Made by a program: the position numbers and the translations under genes | Shown: positions 1 to 4,655 of the stretch, one piece after another | Position numbering within the stretch: the first letter of the stretch is position 1 | How the letters are laid out: every line of letters begins with the position of its first letter | Source: SIG636 sp045535465 | Lineage (GTDB): Bacteria; Bacillota; Clostridia; Oscillospirales; CAG-382 | Assembly: GCA_045535465.1 (NCBI GenBank) | Contig: JAZSLS010000063.1 | Span: forward strand, 1-6,298 | Direction of reading: 5' to 3' | Length of the DNA stretch: 6,298 nt | Notes under the pieces: model-generated | What the model was told of the DNA's origin: nothing | The model's database searches: none | Seen by the model: only the letters and a program-made list of their open reading frames with translations

Positions 1-210
1 ACCGCTTCCTTCGGTTACAACGAAGACGAAATCGTTTCTTCCGACATCGTTGGTTCCACCTTCGGTTCCATCTTCGATGCTACTCAGACTATGGTTGCTA
101 AGATTGATGATGACACCTATCAGGTACAGGTTGTTTCTTGGTACGATAACGAAAACAGCTACACCAGCCAGATGGTTAGAACCATTAAGTATTTCGCAGA
201 ACTTGCTTAA
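1..210 (+). CDS. gap: Glyceraldehyde-3-phosphate dehydrogenase, C-terminal fragment (5' end outside window)
   Basis: The frame is open from base 1 and ends with TAA at 208-210, giving the last 69 residues of a type I phosphorylating GAPDH. This cytoplasmic glycolytic enzyme oxidises glyceraldehyde 3-phosphate with NAD+ and phosphate to 1,3-bisphosphoglycerate. Visible family signatures are the FGYNEDEIVSSD stretch near the start, the GSIFDATQT segment, and the near-C-terminal WYDNENSY motif followed by MVRTIKYF, the usual C-terminal helix. The catalytic Cys and the Rossmann NAD domain lie upstream of the window. Codon choice is strongly biased toward C-ending codons (TTC, ACC, TAC, AAC, ATC), unlike the A/T-ending codons of yunB and the methyltransferase, which fits a very highly expressed gene. 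A strong hairpin follows 14 bases after the stop. NADP- versus NAD-specific paralogues cannot be told apart from this fragment. Confidence 0.96.
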   Translation, partial: TASFGYNEDEIVSSDIVGSTFGSIFDATQTMVAKIDDDTYQVQVVSWYDNENSYTSQMVRTIKYFAELA

Positions 211-224
211 TTGATTTTACGTTT

Positions 225-257
225 CAGGGGGTTGCATAAGCAGCCCCCTGATTTTAT
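225..257 (+). terminator. Intrinsic terminator downstream of gap
   Basis: CAGGGGGTTGC (225-235) pairs with GCAGCCCCCTG (240-250) around an ATAA loop, giving an 11-bp stem with a single G-U wobble, followed by ATTTTAT. The T-tract is short and broken, so it may be leaky. The next ORF starts only 22 bases after the stem and has no visible promoter of its own, so some read-through from gap is likely. The hairpin may therefore reduce expression of the downstream ORF relative to gap rather than stop transcription fully. Confidence 0.8.
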
Positions 258-271
258 AAACGGAGGCAACA

Positions 272-424
272 ATGGCTAAAAAGAAAACAAACTCTGCAAA
301 GCTTCGTGAAAAAAGGCGCGAGAAGCTTGCAAAGCAACAAAAAAAGACCGATACGATAGCATACATAATTGCAGGTGTAGCCGTGGCGATTATGATTACG
401 GTGCTAATAATATCTTTTATTTAG
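272..424 (+). CDS. Small basic single-pass membrane protein of unknown function (50 aa)
   Basis: ATG at 272 to TAG at 422-424 encodes 50 residues. A strong Shine-Dalgarno GGAGG (262-266) sits five bases before the ATG, the best evidence that this short frame is translated. Residues 1-27 are highly charged and Lys/Arg-rich (MAKKKTNSAKLREKRREKL and onward), probably an amphipathic or disordered cytoplasmic segment. Residues 29-50 are hydrophobic (Ile/Val/Ala-rich, with the only glycine at 35) and run to the C-terminus, so the topology is a tail-anchored or short single-pass protein with the basic part inside. I do not recognise the family, and no catalytic motif or Cys is present. It lies after the gap terminator and before a convergent hairpin, so its transcript probably comes by read-through from gap. 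It could resemble small membrane-bound regulators or partners of larger complexes, but nothing here shows that. Confidence 0.75.
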   Translation: MAKKKTNSAKLREKRREKLAKQQKKTDTIAYIIAGVAVAIMITVLIISFI

Positions 425-450
425 TATTAAAACAATTATATTTAAAGGCT

Positions 451-480
451 AAAGGCGTAACCATAACGGTTACGCCTTTT
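451..480. terminator. Bidirectional terminator between the small ORF and rpmB
   Basis: AAAGGCGTAACC (451-462) pairs perfectly with GGTTACGCCTTT (468-479) over 12 bp with a five-base ATAAC loop. It lies between two convergent genes, 26 bases after the + strand stop and 18 bases after the rpmB stop. T-tracts are modest on both strands (TTTT at 477-480 on +; broken T-rich sequence on -). It probably ends transcripts from both sides, including any iorA-iorB-rpmB read-through. Confidence 0.8.
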
Positions 481-497
481 AAAACATTTCGATTTAA

Positions 498-686
498 TTA
501 GACAGTTCTCTGAACCTTGCCGGAACGCAGGCAGCGGGAACAAACATATACAGACTTGGTAGCGCCGCCAACAACGGCCTTTACCTTTCTGATGTTTGGC
601 TTCCAAGTGCGGCTGCTCTTTCTGTTAGAGTGAGAAACATTGTGTCCAAACCCTACTGTCTTATCGCAATATTCGCATTTTGCCAT
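498..686 (-). CDS. rpmB: 50S ribosomal protein bL28, zinc-ribbon form
   Basis: This is a 62-residue protein, the usual length of Firmicute L28, starting MAKCEYCDKT and ending SGKVQRTV. It is a structural protein of the large ribosomal subunit. Two CxxC pairs, Cys4/Cys7 and Cys49/Cys52, form the Zn ribbon of the C+ paralogue type. Conserved L28 features include the GFGHNVSHSN stretch (12-21) followed by the RTWKPNI segment (26-32). The start is supported by GGGGGTG (698-692 on the minus strand) five bases before the ATG and by an exact consensus promoter further upstream. The gene stands alone as a short unit downstream of iorB, with a terminator hairpin after it. Many bacteria carry both C+ (Zn-binding) and C- L28 paralogues exchanged under Zn limitation. 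Whether a C- copy exists elsewhere cannot be seen here, and no obvious Zur-like palindrome is apparent at the promoter. Confidence 0.97.
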   Translation of the reverse strand: MAKCEYCDKTVGFGHNVSHSNRKSSRTWKPNIRKVKAVVGGATKSVYVCSRCLRSGKVQRTV

Positions 687-720
687 CTCGACACCCCCGA
701 ATAAATTTTCATAACAACTA

Positions 721-749
721 ATTATATAATGTATTTACTAATTTGTCAA
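721..749 (-). promoter_or_regulatory. Perfect sigma-A promoter of rpmB
   Basis: On the minus strand TTGACA (749-744) and TATAAT (726-721) are separated by exactly 17 bases, so both hexamers and the spacer are ideal. The predicted start lies near 714, giving a leader of about 28 bases carrying the GGGGGTG ribosome binding site. It sits in the gap between iorB and rpmB, so rpmB can be transcribed independently of iorAB. Such a strong promoter fits a ribosomal protein gene. Confidence 0.9.
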
Positions 750-777
750 GCTTTTTTTGAAAATAATGTATTTTTTC

Positions 778-1362
778 TTAAATAACGCTGTTGTAACCAA
801 GTTCAAAAGCCTTAAGGTTTATATCAAGGAATTTCGCAGGAACACAACTCTTGATACATTCCTCAACCTCTTCCTTAGTAAACTCGCAAAAACGAGCAAA
901 CGCACCAATAAGAACAATATTTACCGCTTTAGAGCTTCCAGCGTCAGTAGCCAAAGCAAGAGCGTCCATATCGATAACCTTAAGACCGGTTGCTTTAAGA
1001 TCCTCAATAATGCCTTCAGGATATTCCATAGCACCGGTAATAACAGGCATAGGAAGCATTTTTTGTGTGTTTGCGATTAAAACGCCATCTTTTTTTAAAT
1101 ACTCAATCCAACGAGCCGCTTCAAGCTGTTCAAAGCAAAGCAAGAAGTCCGCCTCACCTTTACAGATGACAGGAGAAGCAACCTTGTCACTTGAATATCG
1201 AACATAAGTAACAACGCTACCACCACGCTGAGACATACCGTGTACTTCAGAAACCTTAACGTCAAAGCCTTTAGAAATAGCAAGCGCCCCAAGAACTCTG
1301 CTTGCAAGAAGCGAACCTTGACCGCCAACACCTGCAATCATAATATTTGTTGTTTTACTCAT
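778..1362 (-). CDS. iorB: Indolepyruvate:ferredoxin oxidoreductase, beta (gamma-domain) subunit
   Basis: IorB, 194 aa, is the small subunit of indolepyruvate:ferredoxin oxidoreductase. The enzyme oxidatively decarboxylates aryl 2-oxo acids from aromatic amino-acid transamination to aryl-acetyl-CoA while reducing ferredoxin. The protein is a single pyruvate ferredoxin/flavodoxin oxidoreductase catalytic (gamma-type) domain. Seen are the N-terminal glycine-rich GVGGQG (11-16), HGMSQRGG (41-48), typical of this domain, a FEQLEAARW segment (77-85) and AVNIVLIGAF (146-155). The length matches the family (about 190-200 aa). Its ATG overlaps the iorA stop as ATGA (1362-1359), and AAGGTG (1373-1368), inside the iorA 3' end, serves as ribosome binding site five bases upstream. 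This indicates translational coupling and 1:1 subunit production. No clear terminator follows before rpmB. The gene is intact with all family signatures. Substrate preference among aryl pyruvates cannot be read from sequence. Confidence 0.95.
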   Translation of the reverse strand: MSKTTNIMIAGVGGQGSLLASRVLGALAISKGFDVKVSEVHGMSQRGGSVVTYVRYSSDKVASPVICKGEADFLLCFEQLEAARWIEYLKKDGVLIANTQKMLPMPVITGAMEYPEGIIEDLKATGLKVIDMDALALATDAGSSKAVNIVLIGAFARFCEFTKEEVEECIKSCVPAKFLDINLKAFELGYNSVI

Positions 1363-3098
1363 AGCTGCACCTTCTTTATTGCATCAAAATTGCACATAGT
1401 ACTGCAAAGCCCGCAGCCAACACACAAAGTGCTGTCTATGGTAGCTTTGCCTTCCTTAAAGCTGATAGCAGGACAACCTATGCGCATACACATCTTGCAG
1501 CTACGGCAAGCGTCACTGCTAACCTCATACTTACAACCATAATTAACCTTCTTAAGCAAAGCACAAGGACGTCTTGCAATAATAACAGAAGGTTCATCAG
1601 CAGCAAGCTCTTCTTTGATAATAGCTTCCGTCTCTTTGATATCGTTGGGGTCGGTAATGCGCACACGCTTTATCCCCACCGCAGCGCAAACTTCCTCAAT
1701 TTTTACAGGTTCAACAGGAACATTCTTAAGAGTGAGCCCGGTGCAAGGATTCTGCTGGTGACCGGTCATACCTGTAATATGGTTGTCAAGCACCAAAACC
1801 GTAGAAATACTGCGATTATAAGCGATATCAACAAGACCTGTTATGCCGCTATGCATAAAGGTGGAATCACCTATAACTGCAACAGTTTTGTTGACGCTAT
1901 CGGGTCTTACCTTATTAAAGCCGTGAAGACCGGAAACAGAAGCTCCCATACAAATTGTTGTATCAAGAGCCGTTAGGGGAGCTGCACCACCTAAGGTATA
2001 ACAACCGATGTCGCCTAAAACCGTAAGACCCAACTTTTTGAGAACGTAAAACAAACCTCTGTGAGGGCACCCTGGACACATAACAGGAGGTCTGACAGGA
2101 ACGTTACCGTCATAACTGAAATGCTCTTCTTCCCTGTTAAGTAATTTTTTAGCAATAAGCTCCTGAGAAAATTCCCCAGTAATAGGAAGGATGGATTTTC
2201 CTTCGCAAGCTATGCCGTTAGCCTTACAAAAGTTTTCTATAACAGGATCAAGTTCTTCAACAACGTAAAGCTTTTCAACCTTTTCGGCAAAAGCCTTAAT
2301 ATAATCAGCATTAAGCGGATTAACGATACCAAGCTTAAGGTAAGAAGCGTTATTGCCAAATACTTCTTTTGCATACAAATAAGAAGCTCCTGAAGCAATA
2401 ATACCAATTTTAGTGCTTCCCCATTCAATTTTATTAAGAGCAGAAGTTGCTGCGTAAACAGCCATCTCCTCCATACGAGCCTCAACAATAGGATGGCGAC
2501 GCACTGCGTTGCCGGGATTCATAATATATTTTTGAGGATTTTTAACGTAATCCTTAATACCAACCTCTGCTCTATCAGAAAGGGTTACAATACTTTGAGA
2601 ATGCGCTACACGAGTACAAAGTCTTAGAATAACGGGCGTATCAAATTTTTCTGAAAGTTCAAAAGCGACTTTTGCATATTCAAGACACTCAGCAGAATCC
2701 GAAGGTTCTATCATCGGAAGCTTTGCAGCTATGGCATAATGACGAGAATCTTGTTCGTTTTGAGAAGAGTGCATTGCAGGGTCGTCTGCAACACCAATAA
2801 CAAACCCGCCATTAACACCTGTATAAGATGCGGTAAACAAAGGATCCGCCGCAACATTAAGCCCTACATGCTTCATAGCAGTAAATGAACGAGCACCTGC
2901 AATAGAAGCACCGAGAGCGGTTTCAAAAGCAACTTTTTCATTAGGCGCCCATTCAGCATACATTTCTTCGTATAATGCAGCATTCTCTGTAATTTCGGTA
3001 GAAGGTGTACCCGGATAGCTGGAAACGTAAACACAACCGGCCTCATATAACCCTCTGGCAACGGCCGCATTACCCAGCATCAATTTTTTATTAGCCAT
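1359..3098 (-). CDS. iorA: Indolepyruvate:ferredoxin oxidoreductase, alpha subunit
   Basis: IorA, 579 aa, is the thiamine-diphosphate and iron-sulfur subunit that pairs with IorB to convert indolepyruvate, phenylpyruvate or hydroxyphenylpyruvate plus CoA to the aryl-acetyl-CoA, CO2 and reduced ferredoxin in the cytoplasm. Domains in order: pyrimidine-binding domain (about 1-160, with SSYPGTPSTEI at 26-36 and probable TPP-contacting Glu59); a central linking domain (about 230-320); the TPP/Mg domain (about 335-515) with CPGCPHRG (341-348), GDIGCYTLG (362-370) and the GDS...DN cofactor motif (410-439); and a C-terminal 2[4Fe-4S] ferredoxin domain. The clusters are Cys531/534/537/542 and Cys559/562/565/569. 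The length is close to the family norm of about 600. ATG at 3098 has AGGGG nine bases upstream and a consensus promoter. No phenylacetate-CoA ligase gene (paaK), a frequent neighbour, is present on the downstream side. Confidence 0.96.
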   Translation of the reverse strand: MANKKLMLGNAAVARGLYEAGCVYVSSYPGTPSTEITENAALYEEMYAEWAPNEKVAFETALGASIAGARSFTAMKHVGLNVAADPLFTASYTGVNGGFVIGVADDPAMHSSQNEQDSRHYAIAAKLPMIEPSDSAECLEYAKVAFELSEKFDTPVILRLCTRVAHSQSIVTLSDRAEVGIKDYVKNPQKYIMNPGNAVRRHPIVEARMEEMAVYAATSALNKIEWGSTKIGIIASGASYLYAKEVFGNNASYLKLGIVNPLNADYIKAFAEKVEKLYVVEELDPVIENFCKANGIACEGKSILPITGEFSQELIAKKLLNREEEHFSYDGNVPVRPPVMCPGCPHRGLFYVLKKLGLTVLGDIGCYTLGGAAPLTALDTTICMGASVSGLHGFNKVRPDSVNKTVAVIGDSTFMHSGITGLVDIAYNRSISTVLVLDNHITGMTGHQQNPCTGLTLKNVPVEPVKIEEVCAAVGIKRVRITDPNDIKETEAIIKEELAADEPSVIIARRPCALLKKVNYGCKYEVSSDACRSCKMCMRIGCPAISFKEGKATIDSTLCVGCGLCSTMCNFDAIKKVQL

Positions 3099-3100
3099 AA

Positions 3101-3138
3101 ATAATATCCCCTTTTATTGGTGAATTCGAAGATATTAT
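3101..3138. promoter_or_regulatory. Candidate operator: inverted repeat over the iorA -10 and ribosome binding site
   Basis: ATAATATC at 3101-3108 and GATATTAT at 3131-3138 are exact reverse complements, with arm centres 30 bp apart (about three helical turns). One arm covers most of the iorA -10 box and the other touches the edge of the ribosome binding site. The predicted transcription start (near 3127) lies between the arms, so this would act as DNA for a protein dimer rather than as an RNA hairpin. The arms are AT-only apart from one base, so chance is a real possibility. Confidence 0.25.
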
Positions 3139-3162
3139 ACTTTATTTTTTTTTAAATGTCAA
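3134..3162 (-). promoter_or_regulatory. Perfect sigma-A promoter of iorAB
   Basis: On the minus strand TTGACA (3162-3157) and TATAAT (3139-3134) have a 17-base spacer that is nearly pure A/T. The predicted start is near 3127, giving a leader of about 28 bases before the iorA ATG at 3098. The match is as good as that of the ribosomal gene rpmB, implying high basal expression of iorAB unless a regulator represses it. Confidence 0.88.
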
Positions 3163-3208
3163 CTATATGTAGTATAAAAGAATAAGTATTTAGCTATTTA
3201 TCTCCTGT

Positions 3209-3234
3209 TAATATCTGCAAGTTGTGCATATATT
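3209..3234 (+). promoter_or_regulatory. Possible sporulation-type (sigma-E-like) or extended -10 promoter of yunB
   Basis: Upstream of yunB, CATATATT (3227-3234) matches 6 of 8 positions of the Bacillus sigma-E -10 consensus CATACAAT. TAATATC (3209-3215) resembles the sigma-E -35 element, but the 11-base spacer is shorter than normal. The start would then fall near the ribosome binding site, which is tight. As an alternative, TGTTAATAT (3206-3214) can be read as an extended -10 for sigma-A, with no good -35. Neither reading is strong. YunB is sigma-E controlled in Bacillus subtilis, which is why the first was considered. Confidence 0.2.
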
Positions 3235-3254
3235 AACCACAGGCGGTGGTTTGA

Positions 3255-3854
3255 ATGAAATTAAAAATAAAGTTTTTTATGGTGTTGTTATTAACTGTTA
3301 TTATAATCGTATATGTTGCTTATAGGGCTGACAGAGAAATAGAAGCTTATGCAGAAACAACACTTAAAAATTATATAAACACTGCAATAAACGATACGAT
3401 ATTAGAATATGTAAACAATAATGAACAAATCTTTTCAGAGGCTGTAAAACGTAATTACAACGAAAAAAGCGAGTTGGTGTATATAAGCTTAAACGCCGCA
3501 GCAGTAAACAAAATACAAACCGGTCTTAAAAAAGATATTCTTATAACGCTTAAAACAATTAAAGAAGAACAATTTAATGTCCCGGTGGGAAACCTTACAG
3601 GAATAAAATTATTATCAGGAAAAGGTGCTAAAATAAAAATGAAAATCGCACCACTTGGAACGATAACAAGTGATGCGACAAGCACTTTTGAATCAGTTGG
3701 TATTAATCACACGCTTCATAAAATAGGAATAAAACTAACAGTGTATTTCGAAGCGGCTTGCCCGTTCAAAAGCACACGCTTTGAGGTGAATTATTTTGTC
3801 CTAATATGCGAAAGCATAATAATAGGGCAAATACCGCAAGTGTTTTTTAATTAA
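3255..3854 (+). CDS. yunB: Sporulation protein YunB family
   Basis: This 199-residue protein has an N-terminal membrane anchor (basic MKLKIKF, then hydrophobic residues 7-23) and a long extracytoplasmic domain. The YunB signature is seen in the C-terminal half. PVGNLTG (110-116) and an LLSGKGAKIKMKIAPLG segment (119-135) are followed by GINHTLHKIGIKL (149-161) and the terminal IIIGQIPQVFFN, which matches the family's 'vGxvPxxyxN' ending. The length is a little under the usual ~230 aa. In B. subtilis YunB is made in the mother cell under sigma-E and is needed for efficient sporulation; its molecular role is unknown. Its presence indicates an endospore former. ATG 3255 is preceded by AGGCGGTGG (3241-3249). 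Codons are AT-rich with many ATA and AAA, in contrast to gap. It is divergent from iorA and convergent with the methyltransferase, overlapping it by 8 bp, with no terminator of its own. Confidence 0.85.
   Translation: MKLKIKFFMVLLLTVIIIVYVAYRADREIEAYAETTLKNYINTAINDTILEYVNNNEQIFSEAVKRNYNEKSELVYISLNAAAVNKIQTGLKKDILITLKTIKEEQFNVPVGNLTGIKLLSGKGAKIKMKIAPLGTITSDATSTFESVGINHTLHKIGIKLTVYFEAACPFKSTRFEVNYFVLICESIIIGQIPQVFFN
3847..3854. other. Palindromic shared stop (TTAATTAA) of two convergent genes
   Basis: The octamer TTAATTAA reads the same on both strands. On + it supplies the final AAT (Asn) and TAA of yunB; on - it supplies the final AAT and TAA of the methyltransferase. Both proteins therefore end in Asn and their coding regions overlap by exactly 8 bp. 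No terminator hairpin is visible on either side, so each transcript must extend antisense into the other gene. Confidence 0.9.
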
Positions 3855-4608
3855 GCTTACGCCCTATTTCAAAAGCGATAACAGCAGCCGCTGAGGATGC
3901 AGATAGAGCCATAGATACGTTTCTGGGGTAAGTAATTTGTATAGTTCCGTCACATTTTTCCATAACCTTTTTAGATATGCCGCGACGTTCGCCGCCAAAG
4001 ATAATACACAAAGGTCTTTTAAATTCTGTTGTAAACAAATCGTAAGCGTCGTTTTCTGCAGCTGTTGCAAAAAGCTTAATGCCTTTTTCAGTAGCTTGCT
4101 CACAGAAAAGCTCCATACTCTCCACAGAAGATATGCTTAAAAACTCGGAGGCTCCGGCAGAAGCACGTGCAACAATCGCAGAAGCTGTAAAAAAGTTGCG
4201 TTTTGGCACAACCACTCCATCAACGCCGGATGCATAAAAGCTGCGAAGAACCTGACCAAAGTTATACGGATCTTCAATACCGTCTATAGCCGCAAGAAAA
4301 GGCATTTGCTTTTTCAATAAAGCTTCAACGGGGAGAAAATTCCTATCACCCGTTTCGGCGACAATGCCCCCGCTTTCGGCACCGTAAAGCTCATTATTGC
4401 CTTCAAAGTCAATAAAACGAATGGAGACGCCCCTGTCGTAGCAAAGCTTTTTTAAAACGCCGTATTGACGTTTTTCGCTTTGATGAAACTTCCCCTTCAT
4501 AACTCTGTCGTATCTTGTACGATCAAAAAAAACCTTATATACTTCTCTACTGCCTGATATTAAAGCCGCATAAACTGAAATGTAACCGGTTAAAATTGTT
4601 TTTTCCAT
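3847..4608 (-). CDS. SpoU/TrmH-family RNA 2'-O-methyltransferase (RlmB-like)
   Basis: A 253-aa S-adenosylmethionine-dependent RNA ribose methyltransferase of the SPOUT (trefoil-knot) class, probably acting on rRNA or tRNA in the cytoplasm. Residues about 1-90 resemble the N-terminal substrate-binding domain of RlmB-type proteins (GYISVYAALISG near the start; GGIVAETG at 80-87). The catalytic domain has motif 1 at 108-130 (DPYNFGQVLRS, with Asn116 and catalytic-type Arg122) and motif 2 FGGERRGIS (204-212, Glu207). Motif 3 (224-247) reads ITYPRNVSMALSASSAAAV and then IAFE; it keeps the overall shape but lacks the usual SLNVS core. Length fits RlmB (about 245 aa), but motif 3 suggests another TrmH-like clade, so no symbol is given. 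Translation initiation is unusual: the only SD-like purines lie 14 bases upstream, inside the ftsH terminator stem. The gene ends in a palindrome shared with yunB. Confidence 0.85.
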   Translation of the reverse strand: MEKTILTGYISVYAALISGSREVYKVFFDRTRYDRVMKGKFHQSEKRQYGVLKKLCYDRGVSIRFIDFEGNNELYGAESGGIVAETGDRNFLPVEALLKKQMPFLAAIDGIEDPYNFGQVLRSFYASGVDGVVVPKRNFFTASAIVARASAGASEFLSISSVESMELFCEQATEKGIKLFATAAENDAYDLFTTEFKRPLCIIFGGERRGISKKVMEKCDGTIQITYPRNVSMALSASSAAAVIAFEIGRKLN

Positions 4609-4620
4609 AATTTAATACAA

Positions 4621-4652
4621 CGCCCCCTTTTGATAAGGGGGCGCCCTTTTTT
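4621..4652. terminator. Terminator hairpin between ftsH and the methyltransferase, possibly bidirectional
   Basis: CGCCCCCTT (4621-4629) pairs with AAGGGGGCG (4635-4643) over 9 bp with a TTGAT loop. On the minus strand, downstream of ftsH, it is followed by T-rich TTGTATT, a moderate terminator. On the plus strand an alternative 5-bp stem, AAGGG (4635-4639) with CCCTT (4644-4648), runs directly into a T tract ending at 4652, so + strand transcripts arriving from yunB could stop here. On the minus strand that same alternative fold would compete with the main stem for the CCCCCTT arm, which might modulate read-through into the methyltransferase. The competing-fold idea is inference. Confidence 0.75.
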
Positions 4653-4655
4653 AGT

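Noticed and set aside
687..777. Riboswitch or long regulated leader upstream of rpmB
   Set aside because: The predicted leader is only about 28 bases, too short for a structured sensor, and no stem is visible in it.
757..1207. Plus-strand open frames of 107 and 118 codons opposite iorB
   Set aside because: They lie antisense to a clear iorB with full family motifs, lack ribosome binding sites, and their translations show no recognisable domain.
3161..3174. ACTATATGTAGT as a possible operator palindrome next to the iorA -35
   Set aside because: Only four bases per arm match and the sequence is AT-rich; below what can be separated from chance.
3233..3241. DnaA-box-like TTAACCACA upstream of yunB
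   Set aside because: It is a single one-mismatch match with no second box or AT-rich unwinding region nearby, so it is expected by chance.
3805..3818. TATGC-GAAA-GCATA tetraloop hairpin near the end of yunB
   Set aside because: A 5-bp stem inside the coding region without a T-tract; too weak for a terminator.
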